A stretch of 64,000 nucleotides of DNA, taken from NCBI GenBank assembly GCA_036245525.1, contig BTPG01000001.1, positions 220,244,320 to 220,308,319 of the forward strand, written 5' to 3'. Position 1 is the first letter of the stretch. The number at the start of each line of letters is the position of its first letter. This DNA comes from Semisulcospira habei. Its lineage: Eukaryota; Mollusca; Gastropoda; Semisulcospiridae. The position numbers and the translations under genes are program-made. The notes under the pieces were generated by a model, which was not told where the DNA came from, made no database searches, and worked only from the letters and a program-made list of their open reading frames with translations. Below are positions 22,518-35,782 of the stretch, in pieces.

Positions 22518-22590
22518 GTAGTGACCATAGCGGACATAGCTTGACCTAAAATGCATTGCGATGCTATTCAGTGCCGCTGACCGACAGTTC
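22518..22590. repeat. 73-bp repeat X, copy 1
   Basis: Repeated at 23095-23167 with one substitution noticed. It borders the 507-bp duplicated block. Confidence 0.85.
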
Positions 22591-23096
22591 AAGGCGTTAA
22601 AATTACTATCTCGGAGATTTTGTTCTTTTTCGAACGAACCCCGATGATGTTTTGACGCACGCATCATCTAAAGCGTTGCCAGTGATGCAGAGGACCACCC
22701 CAGCGGATGTCTCAGCAAGCGTCAGTATTTCTTGTGTTTGTGTTGTGACGAAATGCATTGCGATGGACTGTTGGCGCCGCGCCACATAAACAAAATGCGC
22801 ACACGTCACAGTGCAGATACATCTTTGGTTGCGCATCTGCTACGGCGGATCTTATTTAACACATTCGAGACGCGCTGCATCCGGATACGCGGCTTCATGC
22901 TATGACAAAAATGTGACCCGAATGACCATCTACGAGTATATTACCTGCGTTCATACCTTGCATTTCACAGGCACCTGGTTTGCTTGCATGATAATTCTTT
23001 CGTGTGTTACCTGTCAGAATTCAGTGGTGCGTGATATTGAAATGTTATGACAGGAAATTGTCTGTCTTGATTACTCAGTCATGGGTCTCGCAGAGT
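22590..23096. repeat. 507-bp duplicated block, copy 1
   Basis: Apparently identical to 24228-24734 with a constant 1638-bp offset and no indels. It contains half of a family D palindrome (from TTAA at 22856). The ends are neither TG..CA nor TTAA, and no target duplication is seen. Confidence 0.9.
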
Positions 23097-23167
23097 AGTG
23101 ACCATAGCGGACATAGCTTGACCTAAAATGCATCGCGATGCTATTCAGTGCCGCTGACCGACAGTTC
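23095..23167. repeat. 73-bp repeat X, copy 2
   Basis: It matches 22518-22590, giving a local tandem order X, block, X. Confidence 0.85.
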
Positions 23168-23298
23168 GTGTCCACGGACACAGACGGTCAGTTTGCCCAA
23201 AATGTCTCAGGAATGCACCGATTTTCGCCGTGCACACTCCTTCCCTTGACCTGAGATGGTTAACTATGTATGAAGAACTAAATGGTCCAAACTCACTT

Positions 23299-23364
23299 CA
23301 AGCAAGAGGTGCAGATTCTCAGAGCCCCTCAGAGGCTCATGAGATTCTTCGCCTCTTGCAGATG
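23299..23364. repeat. Family A hairpin core
   Basis: CAAGAGGTGCAGATTCTCA pairs with the right arm ending CGCCTCTTGCAG. The flanks do not show the family TTAA ends. Confidence 0.6.
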
Positions 23365-23465
23365 GTCAGGTCTGGTGAAGATCTGGTGGAATTTAGCGAT
23401 TGTTATGCATGCCGCAGACTTAGCCTTGGATGGCTAACTCAGTCTGAAGATCTAAAATGAACCTG

Positions 23466-23560
23466 ACTCAAGCAACAGACAAATAGTTTCATGAACCCCT
23501 TCCGGGTCTCATGACCTTCCATGGCTCATGCAGATGGCGGGGGAGGGGGGGGGGGGGCTG
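23466..23560. repeat. Degenerate family A hairpin and poly(G)
   Basis: A weak hairpin (GCAACAGAC...GCTCATGCAG) followed by a G-rich run at about 23537-23558. Confidence 0.4.
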
Positions 23561-23880
23561 AGGGCACTGCACTAATCATAGATCACCATAGGTGAGAGTG
23601 CTTATCTGATGGAATGCGGCGGAGTGCTGGCCAGACCATTTTCTCGTTAACATCGACACGTAGCTGCATAATTGTGGGCGCTGTCTGGTAATGGAAATAG
23701 GTGTAGAGAGAATGTATGCCCAGTTCTTCGTGGAAATGGTTTCTGACATGTATAGTTATCATATAGCTTGCAGTGCGTACAAGCGGAGACGTGACCACCA
23801 AATGGCAGCCGTACACAGGGTCATCTAGGTCTGGAAATTTCATCAGAGTCAATCACGGTGAAGGACGTATAGATCATACA

Positions 23881-23906
23881 CCCCCCCCCCCCCCCCCCCC
23901 CCCCCC
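23881..23906. repeat. Poly(C) run
   Basis: 26 consecutive C residues. The length may be unreliable in sequencing. Confidence 0.9.
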
Positions 23907-24124
23907 GCGTGATCACGCCTTCATTGGGCCGGACAAAGAAATAGTCGCGTCTTGGTTCCAAGAACCTCATATGCAGTACCCTTTTCATCCTGGTACACTA
24001 CTGAAAGACGAAAGAAATTTGACTAATAGTTGAAGTGTGGTTAATCGGTTGATCTATGTCCTAATCTGTAATGTGACATAGGACAATGAACATTTTTTTT
24101 AAAAAGCCTCAGGATGTCATGGGT

Positions 24125-24222
24125 TAACGTGAATGTTCCTGACGGTACCGCTCGGCGGAAAAGACAACAGGTATCACCTCGACAAGTTGTAGCTCTTTCG
24201 CCCAGCGGTATCGTCAGTATTA
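24125..24222. repeat. Degenerate family C palindrome
   Basis: GACGGTACCGCTCGG and CCCAGCGGTATCGTC are eroded arms, with the GTATCACCTCGACAAG block in the centre. Confidence 0.45.
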
Positions 24223-24227
24223 GTCGG

Positions 24228-24734
24228 CAAGGCGTTAAAATTACTATCTCGGAGATTTTGTTCTTTTTCGAACGAACCCCGATGATGTTTTGACGCACGC
24301 ATCATCTAAAGCGTTGCCAGTGATGCAGAGGACCACCCCAGCGGATGTCTCAGCAAGCGTCAGTATTTCTTGTGTTTGTGTTGTGACGAAATGCATTGCG
24401 ATGGACTGTTGGCGCCGCGCCACATAAACAAAATGCGCACACGTCACAGTGCAGATACATCTTTGGTTGCGCATCTGCTACGGCGGATCTTATTTAACAC
24501 ATTCGAGACGCGCTGCATCCGGATACGCGGCTTCATGCTATGACAAAAATGTGACCCGAATGACCATCTACGAGTATATTACCTGCGTTCATACCTTGCA
24601 TTTCACAGGCACCTGGTTTGCTTGCATGATAATTCTTTCGTGTGTTACCTGTCAGAATTCAGTGGTGCGTGATATTGAAATGTTATGACAGGAAATTGTC
24701 TGTCTTGATTACTCAGTCATGGGTCTCGCAGAGT
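24228..24734. repeat. 507-bp duplicated block, copy 2
   Basis: Exact partner of 22590-23096. The open frames in it are repeated unchanged in the other copy. Confidence 0.9.
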
Positions 24735-24943
24735 GTTACGGGCAAGTACGCTAGTACATGCAGGTAAAAACACTACGACTCACATGATAATGATATTATT
24801 ACCGGTGGTGTGTATACCTTGTACACCTGCATGCACTTCATTTTGGGCATTTCGGCTCTTCTGTATTAGTTATAAGTGTTCAGTAAAGCGTTATATTGGA
24901 ACATGATGTTGGGAAAGGGTTGTAAGTCATACTTCATATCATA

Positions 24944-25016
24944 TACCATACCATACCATACCATACCATACCATACCATACCATACCATACCATACCATA
25001 CCATACCATACCATAC
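24944..25016. repeat. (CCATA)n microsatellite
   Basis: About 14 uninterrupted copies of the pentamer. Confidence 0.95.
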
Positions 25017-25167
25017 TTGAAAGTTGAAAGTCTTCATACCTGACAATTCTTACATAATTGGCCATAGCTGTGAGAGCTGTGTGCTGCGTGATCCGGGGAT
25101 GTGACAGCCAAGAGTGGGTCGTTCATCATACCGCAAGGGCCACAAGCATGTAATAATCGTTGCGTAA

Positions 25168-25231
25168 TTGGTCGCCTCTTAACACTGGTAGTAGGTGCTA
25201 TTTACTACTACCGGCGTTAAGAGGTGACCAA
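25168..25231. repeat. Palindrome K
   Basis: TTGGTCGCCTCTTAACAC pairs with GGCGTTAAGAGGTGACCAA, and TGGTAGTAG pairs with CTACTACC inside. It is a single copy in this window. Confidence 0.7.
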
Positions 25232-25336
25232 CCCTGTGGCTATGGGGATGTCCAGTACGTTAACGTTTGCGAGTTCTTCATTACCTGTGTGTGCCTTACA
25301 TTTTTATATGCAGTGTTTCTTCATAAACACCTTCTA

Positions 25337-25353
25337 TTTTTTTTTTTTTTTTT

Positions 25354-25384
<31 letters not shown>

Positions 25385-25387
25385 GGG
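25337..25387. repeat. Poly(T) then poly(G)
   Basis: 27 T residues directly followed by 24 G residues. Confidence 0.9.
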
Positions 25388-25450
25388 TCAGAATTCAGTT
25401 TTGCATATGGGAATAAGACGCGCATAGCGGGTCGGGTTTGAATTACTCAC

Positions 25451-25555
25451 CTAGTGCACGAAAGGTCATCGGACCGAAGTCGGTCGGCGTTGGCCCGCGC
25501 ATGTTCACGGGCCAACGGCGACCGACTTTTGTCCGCTGACCTTGTGGGCACTTAG
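25451..25555. repeat. Family E palindrome (GC-rich)
   Basis: About 105 bp. CTAGTGC pairs with the outer GCACTTAG end, and TTGGCCCGCGCA and CGGGCCAACGG form the centre. Related palindromes lie at 50671 and 63371. There is no TTAA at the ends. Confidence 0.7.
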
Positions 25556-25689
25556 TAAAAGGTAGAGCGAGATATGCAATTGCGTGTACCTTTTATTATC
25601 ACGGGCAGTACGTCGTCATGCCAGGCAGTTCTGGCCTGTCCGTGTTCATTGTTCACGGATAATGATAACGATGTGATAGCGGGAGATTG

Positions 25690-25745
25690 GTCAGCTGTGA
25701 CGGCTCAAAGGGTAGTGCCTGACTAATCTCTGCAAGCACCGTACT
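25690..25745. repeat. Half of a family B palindrome
   Basis: AAAGGGTAGTGCCTGACTAA resembles the left family B arm; the right arm is missing. Confidence 0.4.
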
Positions 25746-26138
25746 ACCTGGGTGCACGAAGGTGTACATACAGTATACGGTCCGTGCCAGAGTGTGTCCC
25801 TCGCATGACCTCAGTCACGCACGTCCTGAACATACCTGTGATTCTCCCAGTCTTCTGTCAGTGTTCAGTGTCGCGTACCATGGGGTTGAGACAGAGGTCA
25901 GTGCGTGACCATCGTAATTACAACCTTCTCACCTCTCGCGTCAACTGCGTGGAACGGGTCTATCGGCATAGATATGGATCGACCATATTAATGCTGATGG
26001 GAACCGGTCGGTGGTTCTGCTCCTGAATATACCTAGTGCATTTGCACCAAGCGTATATGTACATCAGTAGCCAGGTGCTTTATGTATCTTTTGCACTCAG
26101 ACCGCTCCGGTAAAGTTTGCACCCACCTTGCCTAAGTA

Positions 26139-26190
26139 TTAACTCATTTGAGGCGTGCCACCTCCTGATACACGGCTTACGTAGTCAAGA
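26139..26190. repeat. Half of a family D palindrome
   Basis: TTAACTCATTTGAGGCGTGC continues into GATACACGGCTTACG, then the similarity ends. Confidence 0.5.
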
Positions 26191-26382
26191 AAAGGCTAAT
26201 TTTACTTGTGTAGATAGCCATTTATGCGTTTCCACTCAAATTTTGAATACTTTAACTCTTCCATGAAACAACACGCCTGGGTGCCGATACCAGGGAAGTA
26301 AATCACTGGTGCGAAATACGTTGGGTGTAAATGTTCATTTACGTGTGAAACAACTGAACTCTACCCCGTTATCAATATTACT

Positions 26383-26449
26383 CAAGGGTAATGCGTAATT
26401 AGCTTGGCGTCTATGAAGGTGCAAAGCTAATCATGCACTACCTTTGACG
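26383..26449. repeat. Family B hairpin core
   Basis: CAAGGGTAATGCGTAATTAG pairs imperfectly with a right arm ending GCACTACCTTTG. Confidence 0.55.
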
Positions 26450-26793
26450 CATTGCTTTCTTTTCAAATTTCAGTGAATGGATTCTAAAACATTAGACATT
26501 TGGTTATGGAACGAAAACAGGTATAATGGCCAAATTGCTTTGATTCACGTCTATTCGTCGCAATGTCCAGTGGTCACGATAGCGCAGCTGGAAGCGGTTG
26601 ATGGCATTGATCGACGATATTTCTTTCACGCACAATTATTTAGTCGTAAAATGGTCTCCTGTGTTATGTATACATTATTTACTTTTTCAATTTGAGCGTG
26701 AACTGCGGTAGATGGATCGACCGTTAATAACGCAGATCAACGCAATAGTACCTTTTAAGGTTGACGTTCTGATTGAACCATTTCCTCTATGTG

Positions 26794-26885
26794 TTAACCC
26801 TTTGGGTGTCGGTAGCGGTTTTAGTCGCCATGGTTCATGTAGAAATCATCGCGACTAAAGCCCCTACCGACACCCAAAGGGTTAA
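26794..26885. mobile_element. Family C palindromic element, TTAA-flanked
   Basis: 92 bp, ends TTAACCCTTTGGGTGTCGG and the complement. The arms have CGCCATGGTT against AATCATCGCG (partly mismatched) in the centre. Confidence 0.78.
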
Positions 26886-27393
26886 AGACTACCATACATC
26901 GATCACCATAGACAATCAGCATGGTTGACAGTTTAACAAACGAAATTTCACAAGGGCACTTAAGCATCATTTGCTTTGTTGAATGTGTCTGTATTACTCA
27001 TTTATTTCTAAGCCTGTTTTACGTTTTACGTGTTAGCTCTGTCTCCATTTTGTTCATGTAGTAGTATGTTAGCGACAACAGCTGTGAAAAATGACATTTT
27101 TGCATCTGCATCTGTCAGAACGTCTACCCTTGTGAAATGCAGCTTAATCAACATATGTTATTCGTTTCGAGAATGCATACGACATTCTCTATTTACAGCC
27201 TTTACGAAGTGTGTCTCTTGTGTGTCCTGGCAGTACAAAATATCGGTTAAAAAAAAAAGTCCTCCAGCTTCCTTTGGTCAAAACATGCTCTCAGTCTCAG
27301 AGTTGTGTACTCATTTCAGATCAGTTGACAGTTGACAGAAAGGTCTCCTTCAGGGAACAATTCTCCTTGGTACCTCCACTCAAACTTTGTTCT

Positions 27394-27598
27394 GCAAGAG
27401 ACATAGATTCACATGAGACCCTGCTTTACCAGAGTCTCATGAGAATCCATGCCTCATGTTGGAAGACACAGCTCTTTGTTACATCTGTGCACCTCAGGTG
27501 CCGCTCACCGCGCAAGCATTGCTTTTTTATTCTGCAATAGGCATATAGTCTCATCAGTTCCTGTTTTATCAGATGCTCATTAGAATCTGTTCACTTGC
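27394..27598. repeat. Two family A hairpins in tandem
   Basis: Cores at 27394-27459 and 27534-27598, each beginning GCAA(G/T)AG, separated by 74 bp. Each is followed by a similar GGAAGACA(C/T) sequence, which suggests a local duplication. Confidence 0.55.
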
Positions 27599-27775
27599 TG
27601 GAAGACATTGCCCTCTGTTAAGTCCGCCTGCATAAGTACGCCTCACTCATACGTATGAAGTGACACTGAAGCGGTTTAAGCCAGTGTCTTGCCATTCAAT
27701 TGGCTTCGAGCCTGCCGGCAAAATAATTACGGAAACCTAGCAGATGTGGATGGACACATGTACTCCCGTGTTCGT

Positions 27776-28010
27776 CAGATAAGGGCGTGCGCTGGTCCGT
27801 GATTCTGGACCTCACGACGTGTAGTACTGGTCTGATCTGATCTTCCTACGTTCGATGGATATCGTACGTGTGTGTTGGTCTGTGAGTTTGAACCTAACGG
27901 TTTGTAATATGTTAGTGTGATTTCATTTTCTTTGTGATCGCTAGATTCGAAGGTGTTATTTGTGCTGGTCTGATTTTGGAACTAAGGGCGTCTTGTTTTA
28001 GAGTCTGTCC
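27776..28010. repeat. Cluster of family F half-palindromes
   Basis: Three diverged copies of GCTGGTCTGTGATTTTGGAC occur at about 27790, 27876 and 27970 in one orientation, each without its right arm. Full palindromes of this family are at 28226, 57770 and 61871. Confidence 0.5.
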
Positions 28011-28225
28011 TAGCGTGTGCACGGCATAGTTTATGTGTGATGAGGTTTTTAGTCCTCGTCGAGTGTTTGCTGCATTAACTGTGATGTTTGTCTTTGTGTG
28101 AGAATACAAAGAAACCGAGACAATTTCCTATGTTTTATTGTTTTAATGGAAGAAATGCAAATGACAATGATTGCTATCTTCTCTTCTCTACTCTTCACCC
28201 ATGTTCGCCATATACTTAGTGCTTT

Positions 28226-28287
28226 TGTTTGTCTGTGATTTTGGACCTCACGGCATCCAGCCTGAGGCCCCAAATCACAGACAGACA
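28226..28287. repeat. Family F palindrome
   Basis: TTGTCTGTGATTTTGGACC pairs with CCCCAAATCACAGACAGAC around a CACGGCATCCAGCCTGAGG centre. Confidence 0.65.
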
Positions 28288-28296
28288 TTATTAGTT

Positions 28297-28471
28297 GTAT
28301 TACGAGTTAGGCTTTGCCAGTGGCTCTTGTCGCCTGGAGGGTCCGGTCAAAGGGGTCAGTGTCGGAGGTAAGAGTCGAGGGCTTTAGCCCGAGACTCTTA
28401 CCTCCGATATTGACACCCTTGATCGGACCCGAGAGTGACAAGAACCGCTGGCAAAGCCTAACTCGTAATAC
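28297..28471. repeat. Palindrome H, 175 bp
   Basis: The longest palindrome in the window. Outer arms GTATTACGAGTTAGGCTTTG and its complement enclose arms of about 80 bp with few mismatches, around a GAGGGCTTTAGCCC centre. It is a single copy here. Confidence 0.85.
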
Positions 28472-29575
<1,104 letters not shown>

Positions 29576-29584
29576 GTAAAACTG

Positions 29585-30373
29585 TTGCCTGAAATTGCAA
29601 ATAATCTTCAAGAGAGTCTTCATGGAGTCTCTCGGTGGTGTAATGAAAATCACATGCTTGTAAATCCCACAAAAACAAAAAGCATGCTTATCACAACCCG
29701 CCAGAAACATCAGCTCAAACCTCCATCACTCAACCTTTCTTTGGACTCCATCTCAGTTGAGCAGGTCAGTCAACACCGCCTGCTTGGAGTAATAATAGAT
29801 GATGATCTAAGCTGGCGTAACCACCTATATTATACGAGAAAACATTTGTCCAAAAAGTTGTTTCTACTTTCCAAACTTAAAACGATCATTGACCTTAAGA
29901 CGCGCAAACTATTTTTTAATGCCTACATTAAACCACACATTGATTATGCCTCAACAATATGGGATGGCTGCAGTGAAAATCACTTCAAGAAGATAAACTC
30001 ATTATACAAGCGCGCTGCTAAGCTTATCCTCCCTGATCCGTCTTTATCCACTGATGCCAAGCTGAAGGCCATCGGACTTTTCCCTCTGGTTAAGCACCTC
30101 GCACTAAACAAATGTGTACTGATGCACAAAATTCTTAACGGGAAAGCTCCACCTTACTTATCTAGGCTGTTTTCGCCAACTGAAAAAAAATACAGCACCT
30201 CCAGGAACAGTCTCTCTATAAATAGGCCCCGTATAGACCTGTTCAAATCTAGCCTGTCTTATTCAGGTGCTCTTTTATGGAATTCTCTTCCTCCCACTAT
30301 TCAACAAACCACGTCCCTCTCTCTGTTTAAAAGTAGAGTACATGATTACCTTTCTAAGACATCGTTATGCTGA
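29585..30373 (+). pseudogene. RT C-terminal region of copy 2, open frame
   Basis: 262 residues without a stop. Blocks include LVNPTKTKSMLITTRQKH (primer-grip region), HRLLGVIIDDDLSW, FNAYIKPHIDYASTIWDGC, KCVLMHKILNGKAPPYL and SLSYSGALLWNSLP. The catalytic YxDD box lies upstream of the truncation and is absent, so the protein would be inactive. The lack of any stop suggests a young insertion. Confidence 0.83.
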
Positions 30374-30499
30374 TCCTTTCTTCTTCTTTGTTTTTCGACA
30401 TAATACGCTTCATGTTGTTTTTTTCCCCTCCATCTAGCCTCCAAATTGTTTGTTCAGTTTTCTAACTTGTCTTTGATAGTACACAAAATATCATACCTA

Positions 30500-30640
30500 C
30501 TTATATGTTAGATAATTATGTGCGCACGTACGTGTGTATGTGTATGTACAAAAGTGCGCATGTGCACGAGTACATGTATATGTGTGTCTGTGTGCGTGTG
30601 TGTATGCGTGTGTGTGACGTTTATTATTAGTTAGTTTTTG
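30500..30640. repeat. GT-rich stretch in the 3' UTR of copy 2
   Basis: Interrupted TGTG/CGTG repeats inside the 3' UTR. Confidence 0.7.
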
Positions 30641-30754
30641 TTGTTTGGTTGGTGTTCCTTTTTTTTTTTTAAAGTAGCTTAGCATGGACAGATTGTAAGA
30701 AAGGCCTGCGCGCCTAATATCTCAATCCTTGGAAAATAAAGTTTCGTTCGTTCG

Positions 30755-30864
<110 letters not shown>

Positions 30865-31299
30865 GTGCTGGTGCCAAGGGAATCACGCACTGCCCTCCTC
30901 GTCAGCACATGTTTCTAAATTGCTGCACTAGTTGACACTGGCAGTGTTTTTTTCTAAATGACGTTTCAGAAGTAATAGCCCGGCCCATCCAGCATGTCGC
31001 TCTGTAATCCTCGTTTGTCTTTCCATCCCCCGTCTGTATTGTGTGTCATGTAATTCTTACCCGCCATACGGATTTCCAACACGGCCCCCATTCTCCCCTG
31101 ATAAATTCCCAACTAACCCACAGTCACAATCGATAGCATTAGAGGGGTGCGATTGGTACTGCTCCAAGGATAAAGTTCGCCTGTCTCGTCGGTTTGCACA
31201 CATAGTTTTGTATTCACCTCACAAATGTACGTACGTGATAACAACAACAAAACATACTTGCTTGTCAAACAACTTTCGCATTTTCTGAGAATTTACCTG
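30865..31299. other. No gene seen
   Basis: Unremarkable; open frames here show no recognisable domain. Confidence 0.5.
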
Positions 31300-31350
31300 T
31301 TCAGTGCCAGCTGACACAGACTGTGTTTCTAAAATCTTCGTTAATTAAAA
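31300..31350. repeat. Left end of a family A element
   Basis: TTCAGTGCCAGCTGACACAG followed by the flank with TCTAAAATCTTCGTTAATT. Its hairpin and right side are missing. Confidence 0.5.
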
Positions 31351-31780
31351 AAAGACAAGATGGGATGAACCATAACCCACAAAGTCCCTTCTATATGAGA
31401 GCTGTCTTCGCTGTCAAGGGTCTCTACCTATTATCTTTGACTTGATTCTGATATTAAAATATCTCCTTCTGAGAAAGCTTCGCAGATGTGTCAATGCGTC
31501 ACGGTAAACTCCAGAAGGGGCGCGCGCAGTGCATACGCAGTGCATGACGTAGTTTTGTTTGTTTTTACGTAATTTTATATTTAACGTGATATGAGATTCG
31601 CTTTCGCTTCAAGACTCAAGAAAATAGTGACAAAACTAGAATTTCACGGTACAATTTCAGTCTTGCTATAATTAGTATAATTTGTGTGAAATGCTATACC
31701 AAGTACGCCTGCAAGGCTCTTCTGAAAGCGCGTCGATGTGTGTATATGCGTGTGCGTGAGTGCATGCGCGCGCTCCAAAC

Positions 31781-31845
31781 ATCCTCAAGAGGCATAGATG
31801 TTCATGCGCCCTCCTGGCCCAATAGGGTCTAAGCCTCTTGGAGAT
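31781..31845. repeat. Degraded family A hairpin
   Basis: ATCCTCAAGAGGCATAGATG pairs with the right arm ending AAGCCTCTTGGAGAT. The equivalent hairpin in copy 2 is 33291-33356. Confidence 0.55.
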
Positions 31846-31865
31846 GCGCGCATATGTGTGAGAAA

Positions 31866-32128
<263 letters not shown>

Positions 32129-32719
32129 GAGTATCAGTGTCTGCGTGGTGACGGAGTTGCTTCTTTTACGTCACCGGCGCTGTCTGACTTTCTCTAGAAG
32201 TGAAGTTTGTTCTTACTGTTTTAATTATTTTCTGAAAAAAAATAATTTGTACTAAAGAAGTTGAAAGGATACAAAAATGGCTAACGAACTCATCCAATGT
32301 CTTTCTACAAACTAGCTAAATGCAAAAGTTCAAGTAAAGATGACCAAAATTACGGACTCTAATCTCGGTCAAACGACTTCCTATAAACTGTTGTTTATAT
32401 CTTCAGTGAGACATTCAATTATAATATACTCGGAGGCTCTCTTAGCTGCTCACTTACGAAAGTATTTCGCTAAGTTTCAAGTTTGTGTGTACAGAAATAT
32501 AGGAGATTCTCTTGTTTACACACATACATACATACATACGCACATACATACGCAAATACGGCGCTTCGCGCCAAATGTACGTTTCAGCAGCGAGGTTAGC
32601 GTAACTAGATATGACGTAATGTTTATCTTGTTACTTCAATTGTTAGAGGTTTAGCCTGTCCACCTTTGACATCATGGACATGCTATTCAAATTCGCTCCA
32701 CCACGACCCGTCCGAAAAA

Positions 32720-32748
32720 GTCCCTTCTATTTATAGAAGGGACTTAAA
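32720..32748. repeat. Short perfect inverted repeat
   Basis: AAGTCCCTTCTA pairs with TAGAAGGGACTT across 4 bases. It lies at the boundary between the duplicated copies. Confidence 0.7.
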
Positions 32749-33176
32749 AAAAAACAAAAAAACAAACAAACAAGATGGTATGAACCATAACCCACAAAGT
32801 CCTTCTATATGAGAGCTGTCCTAGCTGTCAATGGGCTCTACCTTTTGTCTTTGACCTGATTCTGATGTTGAATTATCTCCTATTAAAAAAGTCTCGCAGA
32901 TCTGCCAATGCGTCAGTGAGTTCTATAAGGCGCGCCGGACATACGCGTCATTGATTTGTCAAACGTCATTTGTCATGACGTAAGTTTTAGCTTTTACGTA
33001 ATTTTATATTTTACGTGATATGAGTTTCACTTTCGCTTCATAGGCTTGAGAAAATGGTGACAAAACTAAAACTTCAGGGTACAATTTCAGTCTTGCTATA
33101 ATTTGTGTGAAAGCAGGTTGACTACATGATATACTAAGTACACGGGTCACCTGCATGCTCTTCTGAAAGCGCGTCG

Positions 33177-33177
<1 letters not shown>

Positions 33178-33260
<83 letters not shown>
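33178..33260. repeat. (GT)n microsatellite
   Basis: About 80 bp of pure GT; only a short, interrupted TGTG stretch exists at the equivalent point of copy 1 (31738-31770), so it has expanded since the duplication. Confidence 0.95.
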
Positions 33261-33262
<2 letters not shown>

Positions 33263-33290
33263 GCGCGTGTGCATGCGCGCGCGCTCCAAA

Positions 33291-33356
33291 CATCTCCAAG
33301 AGGCATAGATCCTCGTGCGCTCTTCGGGGGCATGAGGATCTATTCTTCCGGGAGAT
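33291..33356. repeat. Family A hairpin
   Basis: CATCTCCAAGAGGCATAGAT with a right arm ending TCTTCCGGGAGATG. Confidence 0.55.
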
Positions 33357-33602
33357 GCGCGCATGTTTGTGAGAGATGATGATGATGAAACGTTTTATTG
33401 ACAGGATAAAGTTTTAGGCGAAACGCCTCTCTTACAAACTGTCCTGTTAGAAAAGAAACATTAACAGCAAAGAGTAAGAGAAACACAATAACACAATAAA
33501 TCGAAACATGAAGAAATAAACTGAAAAAAAAAACACACCACAATACAAAAGCAATGCAAATAATGCGCACACATATCAATAACAGTGAATAATAATTATA
33601 TA

Positions 33603-33779
<177 letters not shown>

Positions 33780-33789
33780 AGTAGTCCGT

Positions 33790-34800
33790 TCAGGTAGTAA
33801 GTTGCTGTAACAAGATGTTATATAAACGAGTTTTGAAGGTTCTAGAGCTAGAAATGGATTTAATTTGGTGTGGTAGTTCGTTCCAGGCTTTGGCACCTGA
33901 GAACGAAAGGCTGGTTTTATATATATTGAGCCTGGCCCATGGTAGCTGTAACAAACTGTTCCTCGTGTTTTGTCTTTGACTATCCAAAAATAGCATACGA
34001 AGGTAAGATGGGGTTTTATGGTGAAGAATTTTATGCATAAGTATGCATCGATTAAATGTGAACTGTTTGTTAAGGTTTAGCAGTCGGATGGTTCTAAACT
34101 TTTCGTCGGTGGGAGACGGACCAGGCACAGTTAACTTTACCCCTCGACGATACAATGTGTTAAGTTTCTTTAAATGTACCTGACTGCATCCATCCCAGAT
34201 AGTGGAGCAGTATTCACAGTGTGTCTTAATATGGGCATGGAGAAAGAGTTTCTAGTGTCAGTGTTAACTATTTGACTTAGTTTTGATAGCAGGAATATAT
34301 TTTTAGATATTGTTTTGCATGTGTTTTCGATATGTGGTTCCCAGCTGAGCTGGTTATCTATTGTGACTCCAGGCAAACGATGTTTTTTTAAATTGATCAA
34401 GGGGCTCAGAGTTTAGGTATAATGTTAAGGGCAGGAGACCACGTTGATGTTTTTGGCGTGAAGTAATCAACATACTCTTTGTTTTTTGGGGCACTAATTA
34501 TCATATGATTATGTTGGCACCAGCTTAAAACCTCATCAAGACTTTGCCGGAGAACTTCGTTTATTTTGGCAATTCGCTGTTTGATGTATGTATGGTAGTG
34601 TCATCAGCAAATAAGTCACATGTTGCCTCAGGATGTGAGATAGAGAATGGTAAATCGTTGATAAATATGTTGAATAACAATGGGCCCAAAATTGACCCCT
34701 GAGGAACACCACACGTTACTAAACCTTCAGTCGAGTAAGTACCATTAAGCAAAACTTCTGTCTTCTGTCACTTAGATAGGATGATATCAGATGTACGGTA
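33790..34800 (-). pseudogene. RT fragments of copy 3
   Basis: Three frames in minus-strand order. 34561-34800 holds LNGTYSTEGLVTCGVPQGSI and the catalytic FADD box. 34170-34400 has HRLPGVTIDNQLSW. 33790-34155 has CILMHKILHHKTPSYL and SLSFSGAKAWNELP. Frame changes lie between them, so it is dead. The order and motifs match copies 1 and 2. Confidence 0.83.
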
Positions 34801-34841
34801 TTAGAATCGATGTGGTACATTGGTAGTTTTTGTAATAAGAT

Positions 34842-35083
<242 letters not shown>

Positions 35084-35091
35084 GAGAGAGG

Positions 35092-35182
<91 letters not shown>
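35084..35182. repeat. (GA)n then (CAGA)n microsatellite
   Basis: A GA tract to 35146 followed by about 8 CAGA units. Confidence 0.95.
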
Positions 35183-35183
<1 letters not shown>

Positions 35184-35601
35184 ATGACGTCATATTTATA
35201 ATATTATGTCAGTGTCTGCGAATTGACGGAGTTGCCTCTTTTACGTCACTACCACTGTCTGACTTTCTCTAGAAGTAAAGGTTATTTAGTGTTTTAATTC
35301 TTTTCTGAAGAGAATAATTTATACTAAAGAAGTTGAAAGGATACAAAGCTGGCTAACGAAGTCATCCAATGTCTTTATCCAAACTAGCTATATGCAAAAG
35401 TTCAAGTAAATATGACAAAAATTACGGACTCTAATCTGGGTCAACCGATTTCCTACAAACGGTTGTTTATGTCTTTAATGAGACATTTAATTATAATATG
35501 CTTGGAGGCTTTCTTAGCCACCCACTTACGAAAGTATTTCGTCAAGTTTCAAGTTTCGTCAAGTGTACAGAAATATTGGAGATTCTCCTGTTTACATACA
35601 T

Positions 35602-35782
35602 ACGAGTATGAGTCCATAAGCGTAGCACTTTTGAATGGTGACTTTATAGCTTGTTTACAGAGTGCGTTGTATTTATTTTTTTGTACTTTTTGTAAATTGC
35701 ATTTTTGTAATTAGTTATTTTTGTACATTAGTTTTTGTTAAGCGCCTAGAGCTCTAATCTGAGGTTAGGCGCTATTACAAGT

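Noticed and set aside
22590..24734. The two identical 507-bp blocks as LTRs of a small element
   Set aside because: The ends are not TG..CA, there is no target duplication, and the sequence between them has no primer site or coding region.
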